64,000 nucleotides of DNA. Source: Adiantum capillus-veneris (taxonomy: Eukaryota; Streptophyta; Polypodiopsida; Polypodiales; Pteridaceae). Both the position numbers and the translations under genes were made by a program. The number at the start of each line of letters is the position of its first letter. The first letter of the stretch is position 1. The notes beneath the pieces were generated by a model, which saw nothing but the letters and a program-made list of their open reading frames with translations, had not been told where the DNA came from and searched no databases. Of this stretch, positions 10,786 through 24,405 are shown piece after piece. The stretch is taken from assembly GCA_014529385.2 (NCBI GenBank), contig CM043955.1, positions 148,629,640 through 148,693,639 on the forward strand, written 5' to 3'.

Positions 10786-12643
10786 TGTCGTAAAAATTAA
10801 TATCTATCCAACCCAAATGATTTTCTCATATTAAACTGATCACTTAATGTGGGAGAATACACGGGAACAAGGGTTAAGATATAGACATGTGCTTATAGAT
10901 CTATCTCAACACGGGGCCAATGGTTAAGGGCCCCAAATGAGAGATGGTCTATCAAAGAGCAAGGCTAACCAATGGAGCATAAGACCTTAGGGTTAGCTTC
11001 ATTGAAGACCTCCAATAATGTGTGTAAAAGTCCTTTGACCTTAGGCAAGCTAGGGTTGAGCTTGAGGTGGGAACCCGGCCTAAGCTCGAGGTGCTTGTCC
11101 TGCTTGAGGTGCTTGAGGTGCTTGACATGTTTGAGGTGCTTGATTAAGATGCTTGAGGTGCTTGACTGGCTCCATGCTTGAGGTGCTTCACTTGCTACAT
11201 GATTAAGGTGCTTAAAGTGCCTTGAGATGCTTGCCTGAGATGCTTGCCTGAGATGCTTGTGGGAACACCCCCTAGTTCAAGTGCTTTGTCATGCTTGATG
11301 ACTAAGGGGCTTGCTCATCCAAAGTCAAAAAGATCCCTACAAGGAGGGGGGTGAGCCTACAAAGGGGGGGATGAGAGAGAACACACACACACACACACAC
11401 ACACAAGGGAAGCCCCAGCTTGAAGAGGCAGCAAGGACACTTGTCAAGTTCCTCCCCATGTTGCCCTCATGGTGTGCCTGAAGCCTATTGGATGGCCACC
11501 CAAGGGGTCCAATGATAATTTAGGATATTTAATTAATTGATTTTGCATTTATCAAGTCCTCTCTCTCAAAGGGGAAAGGGGGACACTTGTCCCAAGGCTA
11601 CCCATGTTGCTTGTAATGGCTCCTGCTTGTGATTGGCTAGGCCTGGAGGGGTCCAATGAGCTTCAAGCATGAGCTACAAGGGGGGGTCGACCCAAGCAAG
11701 CTAGGGGGGTGCTTAGGGGGTATACTCACCCACACACACTCACAAACACTCTCATTGTGTGCTATGCAAAGTGCAAGAGCTCCATCTCCTTCTCCAAGCT
11801 CCTTGAGAAGTTGAGAGCCTACACCAACTCTCTTGGCTATGGAATGCAAATCCAACCAAGAGCTATGCTTCAATGCTTAAGCTTTCCATATCCTCCTTCT
11901 TCATTACTATGCTATTATGTATGCTAGCAACAAGAGTATGATAAGTGAGGAACTACTTCTTTCTCCTATGAAATGTTTCTTCTTCCTCTTCCCTACCCTC
12001 ATTCCCTGCTAGCTCTCTCCACCTTCGAAGGTGTTTGAGGTCTTGGGACTGAGGCTTGGGATAGTTAAATCTTTCTACAAGTGCATGTTATGCTTATTGC
12101 AAGAAGGCTAATGGTTTATTGCAAGTAGATTAATTACTTAATGCAAGTAGAATAATTGTATTGCAAAGTAGATTAATTATTGCTTTAAGCACAAGTTGAT
12201 GCATAAAAAGTATACATCTTCATGCACTCAAATGATTTAGGGAACACAAAGATTAATGATGTTCACAAGTTCTTGATTGTTTCCAAGCTAAGATTGATTG
12301 TTGAAATTATGCAAAAGCTTGGTGTGTGAACCTTTCATCTTCATATTGCCAAGGAGGTCTCAAGGAACACAAAGATTGTATTGTACCAAGTCTCTCTTAA
12401 TGAGAGAATCTATAATACAAATGCCTTTTGGAGGGGGGACCGGCTCCACATAAATCCGGTCCTCAACTGTTGTCATATTCTCTACACTCTCTCTCTTGTA
12501 AAAGTATTGTTCATGCCTAGTTAATTAAGTGTTATGATAGAGTTTCTACTACCAATTAAGTTCACCCTCTATGCTCTCAAAATTGCTCACTCTAATTCTC
12601 TTAATTCCGCTATTCTCTAAGTTCATAGGCCATTCCCATTACA
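10786..12643 (+). repeat. Gypsy 3' LTR (about 1.86 kb)
   Basis: Begins TGTCGTAAAA after the polypurine tract and ends CCCATTACA, giving TG...CA ends. It matches the LTR at 58848-60496 along its length, and the shortened inverted copy at 25896-26168. Near the 3' end it carries GAGGGGGGACCGGCTCCA and a CTCTCTCTC stretch common to the family. Downstream, at 12644, MYB-like ORF1 coding of the Harbinger element resumes. Confidence 0.85.
11050..11270. repeat. GCTTGAGGT minisatellite inside the LTR
   Basis: About a dozen degenerate copies of GCTTGAGGT/GCTTGACTG follow one another. The related LTR at 58848-60496 has only one or two units at the same place (near 59270), so the array expanded in this copy. 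Confidence 0.75.
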
Positions 12644-12919
12644 GAGGGAGTGAGTGGTAGCAAGGCAAAGCAGTCAAAGCAGTCTCTCTTAGGAGTTGTG
12701 AATCGGACCATGGGTGAGGGCATGACCAAGTTATGCGATACACTACGCGATGTGGAAGATAAACACAATGCGACATTGAGAGAACTAGAGGCGTCAAGGC
12801 ATGCATTAGAGGAGCGCCTACTTCGAATCTGGGAGGAGGAGGACACAAAACGGCAACAAATTTACCTCTCCACTCAATTGGCCGAGCTTGCCAAGATTCT
12901 AGCTAAAGTCCAGGATTAG
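12644..12919 (+). pseudogene. Coiled-coil C-terminal part of the Harbinger-associated ORF1
   Basis: The frame is open from the LTR border to the TAG at 12917. It has no credible ATG of its own, so it is the tail of an interrupted exon. The product is charged and helical (DTLRDVEDKHNATLRELEAS, LAELAKILAKVQD), typical of the coiled-coil end of plant MYB/SANT-like ORF1 proteins. It lies about 220 bp upstream of the transposase, in the same orientation. I infer that it was once continuous with 3000-3985. Confidence 0.6.
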
Positions 12920-13138
12920 TAAGTAAATGTAATATTCTCTTGCAAGGCTGCAAACCTTATTTATTATCATCAAACTCATGAGTGTATACTTTCTACTTTG
13001 CAGGCAGCAACAAAGTAGCTGGATTTTGAAGCATCCCTAAATTTTTGATTGCATAAGGTTACCCTTTTAACTTCAAATCGATTTAAACTGGCTTTAATGT
13101 TTGACTATAAATTTTATGAGTAGTCTTGTCAGTGTAGG

Positions 13139-14518
13139 ATGGAAAATTTGCATATATTTTGGCTACTACATTCCTTCTCTATATGCATGGAAGATCAACC
13201 ATTTTGGCGACGCCGTCCACTTCCATACGCGAGAAACAAGATACACTTGAATTCCATGTTGTACTTCATGTACTTCATGATGTGGGGAGTTTTCATGAGT
13301 TTATTGGAGCCTGATGCATGGCACTACGGGCCTCGTCAATGGTGGGTGTTTCCAAGGCAGGACGTTTTTTGGACCTCAATTCATTGTCGCCTATGGTCCG
13401 AGCCAATCTAAATAATCGGCACAAGTATTTATTTGCATATCACATGTCTTATGAGTCTTTCAATGCACTCTTAAGCATAGTAGAGCCTTTCTTACCTTGT
13501 AGTGGTGAATTTTTTGTCCGTGCTCCCATAGCTAGTGATTTAGCACTAGCATGTGTACTGTGGAGACTAGCGTATGGTCATTATTCCAAATCAATACTTG
13601 TCTTTACCCTATCGGGGAGTCCAGTATACGGAAGTACACCATGATTATATGCCGCATTTTAAGCCAACGTAGCATGTTGAAGCGCTTTCGTATTTGCATA
13701 CCCGAGGGTGCTAGGCTTAAAAGCATAATTGATGGATTTGAAGCTATTATAGGGCTTCCACAAGTAGCAGGTGCCATAGATGGAACACATATTGGACTCC
13801 AAAGGAAGCCATCAAAGGATAAATTTCCAGCACAATACATTTGCAGACATGGGTTTCCTAGCATTCTTCTACAAGGGATAGTCGACTCCCGTAAACTTTT
13901 TTGGAGTGTAGTATGTGTTGCCCCCGATAGCACGCATGACTCAACGCACTTCAAAGAATGTAGTCTTTACCAACAGTTGAAGAGTGATCGAGCCCTCTCC
14001 AGCCCCACAATTCAACTGCAAGGCGAATGCATCCGACCCTACTTGATTGCAGACTCGGCTTCAAAGCCACAACTTTTTTGGTGAAGCCCTTTCGTTCGAA
14101 AGGTGGCCAACACTTAATTCAAAAGCAGCACTTCGATAGGAATCTTTCAAAAGGCAGAGTAAAAGTGGAGAATGTGTTTGGTATCTTGAAGAATAGATGG
14201 CGCATAGTTCGCAAGTTGAATGTCGATCTGGCAATAGCACCCACAGTGATAGACGCTTGCTGCCTCTTGCACAACTTTGTGCAGCTACGCGGGGAGGTTG
14301 AACCAAATGAGCAGGTTGAAATGATGGAGAGCCTCTGCGCGGTGAGCATTAGAACTCTGAATCAAGAGAGAGAGCTTTGCGTGTTAGAGCAACTTTATTT
14401 AGAAACCATGCCTTGCAAAGCATATGAAGGCAAGCGAACATGCTACAAAATGACGGGACATTCCAATGAAATTATGAAGGTTAGGTTACTGACAAAATTT
14501 TGTTTCTTGACTCAATAG
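13139..14518 (+). pseudogene. PIF/Harbinger transposase (DDE_Tnp_4 type)
   Basis: The coding runs through three frames. An N-terminal helical part (13139-13644) includes YESFNALLSIVEPFLPC. The catalytic part (13551-14084) has the first aspartate in VAGAIDGTHIGL, the block APDSTHDSTHF, and the second aspartate in YLIADSA. A frameshift near 14085 leads into 14027-14518 with the glutamate in VKVENVFGILKNRWRI and the usual IDACCLLHNF end. All three acidic residues are therefore present, but at least two frameshifts (about 13600 and 14085) disable the gene. Family proteins are about 350-450 residues, which fits. These enzymes insert at TTA/TAA targets with help from the MYB-like ORF1 protein. Confidence 0.85.
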
Positions 14519-15214
14519 TTTTTTCTTTTGATATACTTGCTAGTTTGTTCGTTTTGTAGATCACTCCTAACTGTTTTGCAGGTTGCTGAAGGCTTGTTGG
14601 ATGCATTATTTCTCCAAAGATTACAGGAAAAAATTGTAGTTTTTATATCGAGCTTATTGTTAAACATTATGATCATCTCGTTTGTATTTACTATTGATCC
14701 CATGTGCCCTTCGGGCTTTCCTTTCCAAGTACAATCGACATTTATGTTTTCCTGCCTCTGGTTCTTTTTAAGCAATATCACCATTTCTTTTCTTACAATG
14801 AGGTATGCAACATTGCTTGTTTAATAATGTGGTATCTCACAGCTTGAGTAGGCTACTATTGTATGAAGCAAATATTGTTTAACAAAGAGGTATGGCACTG
14901 CTTGAGCAGCCTATTGTTGTACCCTGCATTTCTTGTTTAACATCTGGTGTGTCCTATGGAGTCCAACAAAGACAGTGAACAAAAGGGCAGTGTGAGGGCG
15001 AGAGGGGACAGTCGTTTGCAGGGTGGTTATGCATGCAGGAGAGGCAGCCAAGGCATGAGGCATTGTGCAGGATCCTTGGAGGCTATGCAGGAGGCCGCCT
15101 TGCAGAAGAATTGTGATGGGCTGCAATACATGGGCTGAAGGCCGCTGGGTGTGCCAGTGACAGTATGTAGGTAGGGTCGAAGTTGAGCTGCTCGCAGTAG
15201 AGTGAATGTCATCT
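14519..15214. other. No recognisable feature
   Basis: Probably the 3' flank of the Harbinger element. Open stretches at 14528-14824 and around 14950-15225 show no family motif. I found no terminal inverted repeat. Confidence 0.4.
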
Positions 15215-15825
15215 CCAAAGACCACAATTGGTCATGCTCCTCTTATGATAAGGGATCGGGAGGCACTGTCATTGGCATACCTCTTACATGGAAAGTAAAT
15301 ACAGACAAATCAAGTAGAGGTACCTATTGGGTAGGAGTGGCTGTTGAGTCACGAGTGCAATTTATGATTTTGTCTGTCTACGCAGGGGGTTCTATCAGAG
15401 ACAGAACCCAACTCTAGCAGCAACTCTCTACTCTAAATGAGCCCACCATTCTCATAGGGGACTTCAACATGGTAGAGAGTATAGAAGACCGATTTCCTCT
15501 GAGGGGTAATGTGATCAATGGAGCAAAAAGACATGAATGGAATCGATTAAAGGAACACCTTGACCTTTGGGATGTCGGCTCTCCTGGGGAATTCACTTGG
15601 CAGAATTACTCTAGAGATCCTAATGCTAGAAAAGCAAGGTTAGATAGATGCTACCTAAGCACTTCATTGGCCAGAAGCTTCAACAGAATCAAGGCCAAAC
15701 CTAGGATCACTTCTTGCACCTCAGATCATTATCCTCTAGTTATAACCCTAGACGACAAATGTAAGAAAATAATGATCACACGGACCCTTCCCTGTTTCAA
15801 TTGGAAGAAGTACAGACCATCATAA
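15215..15825 (+). pseudogene. L1-type LINE copy A: endonuclease domain, 5'-truncated
   Basis: The readable part begins inside an apurinic/apyrimidinic-type endonuclease (GSGGTVIGIPLTW) and lacks the N-terminal catalytic strands. It contains the conserved motifs TILIGDFNMVE, GEFTWQN, ARLDRCYLS and TSDHYPLVI. A TAG at 15415-15417 interrupts the frame between SIRDRTQL and QQLSTLNE. The domain nicks target DNA to prime reverse transcription. The frame changes at about 15800 before the RT domain. Confidence 0.85.
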
Positions 15826-17579
15826 AGTTAATCTGGGTACAGGCCTTCTCCAAGGGTTTCACTCCCTCCAAGGCATGGACAGTAGCTACATATAACACTC
15901 CCAAATATCTGATAATGTTCAGAAAGAAAGTTGCAAAAATAAGAAGGAAACGCAAAGACCAAATCTATAGCGAATTGGCTGAGTTGGAAGGTAGCAAAAG
16001 CCTGAACACTGATATTCAGGACAAGATTGCTACACTGAGGCACCAACTCCGGTTTGAGGAGGATCTCACCCTCAAACATGCGGCAGTTTTCTTTAGGGAC
16101 TGGTGGGCAGGCAAAGTTGAGAAACCTACTAAAGAAATGTTTCAAATTCTCAGAAAGAAACATAGTAGACAGTCCATCCCATTGTTGGGGGGTCAGAACG
16201 GCAAGGCCCTCAATGAAAGTGAAAATCTAGCTATTGCCAAGGAGCATTTCTCCTCGCTTTTCAATCCCAAGGAAACTCTGAATGATGAGGTAATCTCTGC
16301 CCGAGCCGCAATCAGACAGTCTAGAAAACAAGTGATCCCCCCTCACTTAGTAGTACAACTAGATTCAGGTATCACTGTAGGGAAAATTAAGAAAGCCATT
16401 GAGTCCTTAAAGCCGAAGAAGACTCCAGGCCTTGATGGACTCCCGACAGAGTTCTACCAGACCTTTAAGGAAGTGCTTTCTCCCATACTTCTTAAAGTCT
16501 GGGAAGAATCAGTCAAACATGGCGCCCTACCAGTATAGCTCAATACTGGAGTCATCAAACTTCTTCACAAGAAGGGGCCCAAAGAGATCATTGCAAACTG
16601 GCGACCTCTCACCATGCTAAATTTAGCCTACAAAATATTCACCAAAGCTGTTGCTATTAGGATATCCCCAGCCCTTGCTGAATGGCTGTGCACATAACAG
16701 AAAGGATTCATCAAAGGCAGGAGAATCATGGAAGCAGTCATCGCATTGTGGGAAGGAATAGAGCACGCAGAAGACACTCGCCAAGATTTTGTTTTTGTCA
16801 AAGTCGACTTCAACAAAGCCTATGACAGACTGGAATGGACTTTCATACTCGGCTGTTTAGCCATGATGGGTTTTGGACCAGGAATAATCAGATTCGTGAA
16901 GACCCTGCTAGGGAACGCCCAGGCAAGAGTAGCAGTAAATAATGGCATCTCGAAACTCTTCCCTCTCAATCGGTCAATTAGGCAAGGATGCCCCCTTGCC
17001 CCCCTACTCTTTGCCACTGTTGCAGAATCTCTCAATTGGCTGGTCAAAACCAGAATGCAGGAAGGGATTCTCAAAGGAATATTGCTACCAGACGGCAGGC
17101 AGCAATGCCTGTCTCAATTTGCTGACGACACCAATGGTCTGCTCAATAATGACGAACAGACACTCCAAAGCTTTAGGAAATGTCTGAAGACATTCTGCAC
17201 AGCCTGTGGTTCTAAGATCAATCATGCTAAAACCGGAATCAGGGCTTCCCTCTCTCCACTTCCTAGATGGATCACAGAGCAAGGATGCACAGTCCTTCAA
17301 GATGGGGTCATCTTCAGACTTTTAGGTATTCCATTTGGCTTTAAAATTTCCATGGCCCAAAGTTGGCAATGGGTTTTGGATCGCTTCTCCTCCAAATTAG
17401 ATCAATGGAATGGGTTCCAGCCCAACATCGCAGGAAGAGCACTGGTCATCAAGCATTTTTTCTCTTGCTATGTGCTTTTTTCTCTCTCCTGCTGGAGACC
17501 CCCGGACTCACACCTAAAGGAAATAACCCGAGCATGTAGAAATTGCCTTTGGTCGGGGGACCCACTGAGAAAGTCCTAG
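15801..17579 (+). pseudogene. L1-type LINE copy A: reverse transcriptase domain
   Basis: One frame covers the whole RT, with stops only at 16536 (TAG) and 16695 (TAA). Motifs in order are FFRDWWAGKVEKPTKEMF, LDGLPTEFYQTF, NWRPLTMLNLAYKIFTKA, QKGFIKGRRI, motif A VDFNKAYDRLEW, motif B RQGCPLAPLLFATV and motif C LSQFADDTNGLL. All three catalytic aspartates are present. The arrangement is that of plant L1 LINEs. The copy at 60.5-63.9 kb is a paralogue. A frameshift near 17560 leads into the thumb region. Confidence 0.9.
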
Positions 17580-17954
17580 CTAAGGTAAGTTGGGACATTT
17601 GCTGCCTACCCAAGGCTCAAGGAGGACTTGGACTCCCCAACTTCAGCAAATGGGCGGACAAGCTGGCAGTGAAACTCATCCTCAGGGCATTAGACAATCC
17701 AGAAGAGGAATGGGCAACATTGCTATTCAGAAATATCAACAAATTTTCAATTAAAGGTTATAAGGGGATGCTCCCTCTACCCTGTATCTCCATATTCTTT
17801 GGCCTTGAGGAGATAACCCCTAGTGGTTCCCCCCTTCTCAGATCAGTGTGGGGAGCCTGGAACGGATATAGAGAGCATTTAAGAGTAAACTGGGACTCCA
17901 AACACAGCGACTACCTAAGAACCCACGAATCGTTGTGGTGGGCTATGCCTCCTA

Positions 17955-17993
<39 letters not shown>

Positions 17994-18997
17994 AGCCAGG
18001 CACATATTAGGACAACCAAACACATCCTCAACAAAGGAATCTCAACCTGGAAAAACCTGTGGCACAATCTCGAGCACAGGTGGCTCTCCCTTACCGAACT
18101 CACCAGTCGTTACCCCTTGCAACCTTGGGAAATAGCACTTATAGAAAGATAGAAGGCTCTCTTCCCAAAGGAACTAGAATGGACCCTCTTGAGTGAAAGC
18201 GACCCCTCCCCCAAGGCTTTCCACTGGGCAAATGGGAGCGCTTTTCCCAACCCCCCTACTCTGAACCCAATCCTGAAAGAACCTCTGCACATCTTCTTAA
18301 CAGGAAATGGAAAGTTGCACTTAATTGTAGGCAATGGACTTTCAAAATCCAAGCCTTGTGGAATAGGGGTATCCCCGCAAAGCATTCCGTCCTACTCTGG
18401 CTAATTTTGCACAGAGCAGTCTGGACAGGTCATAGAATGAAGAGTGCTGGCCTAGGAAACAGAGCTTGCTTACGGTGCAACAGAGTCGAAGAGGACATCC
18501 CCCACCTGTTCATTAACTGTCCTAAAAGCTTAGAAATTTTGGCCCCTCTTAATGCAGGTCTAGGGTTCACACCCAGTTGGAAGCAACTTCTTCTAGGAGA
18601 TTCAGTTTCTTTATTGTCGGTTTTTTGGAATAGGATAAGAGGGGAGTTCTTTTGGATCATTTGGTCTGACCGAAATGACAGGTTGTTTAACAGGGATTAC
18701 CAAACTAAAAGTCTGAGAGAAAATTTTCACTGCTTTTCCCTACAGGTTAACCAGCTAAAGCTTGATCAATGTAGAGTGTACGAAGCAAGCTTCAAGGTGC
18801 TTACTGACTGCATGAGCTATTACAATAGCGCCAACATAAACAAGCAACAAGAGGTTCTCCTTGATGGATCTTACACACACATGCAAAGGATGCTTGATGA
18901 ATGCAGAATGGACGTTGAAAGGCTACGAAGGCTACACAGCAATGGGATACGTCTGGTCGTCCGCATGCAGGATCTTTTAGAAAACCTGACAGCTTAA
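17543..18997 (+). pseudogene. L1-type LINE copy A: thumb, zf-RVT and C-terminal region
   Basis: After the RT comes the thumb block (WDICCLPKAQGGLGLPNF), then a 36-base poly-C tract at 17956-17991 that breaks the frame. Several frame changes follow. A zf-RVT domain is readable at 18356-18560 (PAKHSVLLWLILHRAVWTG, CLRCNRVEEDIPHLFINC) with the Cys-Cys-His-Cys pattern intact, and then the C-terminal helical tail to the TAA at 18995. The zf-RVT domain is typical of plant LINE proteins. Confidence 0.85.
17956..17991. repeat. Uninterrupted 36-base poly-C homopolymer
   Basis: Thirty-six consecutive C on the plus strand within LINE copy A. At the matching place in the paralogue (about 62630) the sequence is ordinary coding DNA (SLPPI, then PIEMGYIRT after a stop). 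The homopolymer replaces or follows the codons for PPI. Confidence 0.95.
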
Positions 18998-19158
18998 ATG
19001 CCCTGTAAGCAAAATGGTGTTGATGATCCCCAATTTTTTGTAATTACCTTTGAATGTAAATCGGTGCTATCGGATCATATGGAAGCAACATTTTGTAAAG
19101 CCCCACAATGTAATTTTGTTCTCTACTTAATATAACGCTCTCACGCCCTTTATGGTTT
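18998..19158 (+). other. 3' UTR and end of LINE copy A
   Basis: The tail CTTAATATAACGCTCTC at 19125-19141 matches CTTTAATATAATACTCTC near the 3' end of the second L1 LINE. Here no poly(A) follows; instead there is a T tract (19160-19175) that belongs to the next element. Confidence 0.6.
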
Positions 19159-19189
19159 GTTTTTTTTTTTTTTTTAAAGATTGTGTACA

Positions 19190-19545
19190 AACTTTCTCCT
19201 ATATGTTGTGGTCCTTTCGAAATCTCCAAGAAAATTTGGGATGTAGCTTATAAAGTCAAGTTAATGGGGAGTTCTCATCCTGTCTTCCATTTTAGCAAAT
19301 TGAAAATCAATCCACGGTTAGAGAGAGTTTCTCTAGAGATTTCAGTGGTTTTGATAAGCTAAACGAACACTCCACATAGACCTAAAAAGATTCTAAGATA
19401 TCGTGATAGACAAAGTCAACATAAAGTGTACCAAGAGGAACTCATTAAGTGGATGAACATGATGAGCAAGCAACTACTTGGAAACGCGAGAGCGTAATTA
19501 CCAAGAGGTTTCCCCATTTTGTTTTCGAGAGCAAAAACTCTTCTT
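19190..19545 (+). pseudogene. Ty3/gypsy pol C-terminus (GPY/F and chromodomain-like tail), second family
   Basis: Readable pieces are YKVKLMGSSHPVFHFSKLKI (the integrase C-terminal HPVFHVSxLK module), then RPKKILRYRDR, EELIKW, and EQATTWKRESVITKRFPHF in a shifted frame. These follow the usual order of gypsy integrase tails. Stops and frameshifts are present. A purine-rich tract GGGAGGGGGTT at 19549-19559 follows and would be the polypurine tract. The sequence differs from the gypsy family at 7.4-12.6 kb. Confidence 0.7.
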
Positions 19546-19563
19546 AATGGGAGGGGGTTAGTC

Positions 19564-21845
<2,282 letters not shown>

Positions 21846-24405
21846 AATAAATGGAAATCCCACAAATGAGATGGAAATCCCACAAATAATGTCTTTAAAA
21901 ATGAAAACTACCTTAAATTTAAGGCATTGGGATAAATGTTAGGCTACATAGATGCTCAAGGGATTGAACATCTAAATGGTTTAGACGTATATAAACAACC
22001 TTGCTAAATGACTGAGTCATAATCGCTTGAAAGCATTGAGCTGAGAAGAAAATGCTTAGCTAAATAAATGCTCAAGGAACTAAGCATACGAGGATGAGGA
22101 ACTGAGAATACGAGGATCAGAACTCATGCTGCCCAAACTTATGCATAATGATGTAATCAATGGTTACTAGGATGGGAAATTGCACTATTGGAAGCAAATA
22201 TGCATCCTAAAAAGGGTGTTATAGCGACAAAAGTTGGATCTTCGTAGTAAAGATAACTTTATAATAAGTGTGACACTGAGAAAGCTAATGGAAATCTCCA
22301 ATTCAAATGATAAGCTAGGGTTGACTACTGGCTTGAGATGGAGTTCTCAAGGTATAAAACCCTTATTAAATCTCTTGTTTAAACTAAAAGAGATTGCCAA
22401 AAATTTTAAGAGAACCGCTTCATTTTGTAATAGAGTTTCTCTTATGCCACGGATAGGTCTCTAGTTTCTTGTGAAGGTGGTTCTCTCTCTAGGAACAGAA
22501 AGAGTAATGTGCGTGTAGCCAATGATCACTTTGGTGGTAATTTACTGGTATGGGACATGTAAATTGCCATTGAATTGACTGTAGCCTTGGTGGAATGGGA
22601 CACCAAGATGTGTGCACGGGCACTGACTCTTTGGCAGCTTGATACACTCTATCCGCGGTGTCCAAGTGTGATCTTATTAACTTTGTCTGCAATGACGAGT
22701 GTGATTTTGATACACTATGTCCGTAGTGACAAATGTACAATTTTAATGTGGACGTTGCAAATATGGATAGACTTAATTATTTTTGGAGTTTGGAGAAACT
22801 CTAGAAACTTGAGTGCGAGCACATTCAAGATGACATAGACATAATCAATATAATGCACGTAATGGAGCTAACTCCAAAGTGATCTAGATTAGCAAGCCAT
22901 TGGATTGGTCGACTTAAATGCGTAGGGGATGCCTTACGCATTTGAAAAGCATAGTCTTTCTCAAGAAGTGGACTCTTCTTAAATGTACCAACACCATTGG
23001 TGACGCCTTAGGTCATTTGGAAAGCGTAGTCTTTCCTAAGAGGCGGAGTCTTCTTAAATATAACACAATCAGGAAAGCATGGTCTTTCCATGTGAAGCGC
23101 AGTGTTCTATTGGTTATAGTTGACATTTCAAAAGCATAGCTTTTTTGGAGTTGAAGTTAGGTTTCACAGAGGGACATCTGAACCAAGTTCAATTAAATGG
23201 TTGGCTATCATATGTTCACGACATGTAGAACCTCTAGGATTGAGTGGAGAAATCACCATAAGAGGGTCTCTACATTGCATTACATTGAGTGGAATTTCAC
23301 TTCAGACAGGCCACATTTTTAAATCGGTACCAATATAAATATTAAACCTTGTGTACCATAGTAGGATTGGATATTGAGTTGGAAAACTCAAAATATATCC
23401 TAACATATTTGATGACTTGTAGACTCAGAGTCCAGGACTGAACCGGAGTGTTCAGCGGAGTAATTTCTACCTAGACGAGCTTGAGGTGAGCTGCATCACA
23501 TACTTGGAATAAGCTCTTCAAACCATATGACTTGTTTCATTTGGCCAGTGATATTTGATAACAAGCATGCACTTCACGGAGTTGAAGTATGATGCTAGTG
23601 ACTTTACGTCCCAAATTTTACTTATAGAGTCATTGATTAGTGTGATCTAGTTGGCAGAGCCTCCACCTGACTTTTACACTAGTTATATTTGATCTTATAT
23701 TGTATGGATCCAGAATTTGGTTGTAGCAACCACATTTTGTGTTGGAATGCACAACATAGAGGTCAGATTTGTTACTTAGGAAAAGTAACAAGAATTTTAT
23801 ACATCATATATTTGATATAATGTTTGTATGGGAAGCCTACTCGGAGGTTGATCTTATTAGGTACGTAGATATCTATATAAGCCTTAAAGTACTAGTGGTA
23901 CTGAAATTACTGTGTATAACATTGTGGAGTTTGTATCCATCCATAGAGATGAAACTCCGCATTGAGTGTACCAACTGACCTATCTTGCAGATCTATTTAA
24001 TCCATAGAGATATTTCGTGTGGTTCTTGCGGAGCATGCATATGAATTGTGTAAAATTGTATCTTTGTTAGTTAACTGATCATATTTGGGCAGAGATTGCC
24101 ACTTGGGAAGACAAGTAGGTAGTTTTTTCCATATGATTAGGAGGCAGTAAAATATAATTGTAGTTACTCTTCGTAACATATACACGATAAGGTCCTATGG
24201 TGTTGTCATCATGAGGTACTTTGATGAAGATAGTCACCATGAATATATCTGCAAAATTGTACACCTAATACCATGTGTGGTTTCAGGCAACTTAACAGCT
24301 TCGTAAAGGCTATATCACTATCCGTAGTTGATAGTGATAAAATTAGTACATTGGCTTAGATGCATGTAACTACATAAAAAATTTAAACCAGAATAGTATG
24401 CTTAA
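21846..24405. other. Unrecognised AT-rich DNA
   Basis: No motif I can assign. At 22915-23110 a degenerate repeat of about 75 bp (GGAAAGCGTAGTCTTTCCTA, GGAGTCTTCTTAAATATAAC and variants) occurs two to three times. Everything else looks like single-copy or heavily mutated repeat sequence. Confidence 0.4.

Noticed and set aside
17895-18135. Proline-rich or glycine-rich protein across the poly-C tract
   Set aside because: It is a homopolymer translation inside a LINE; the paralogue shows ordinary LINE coding here.
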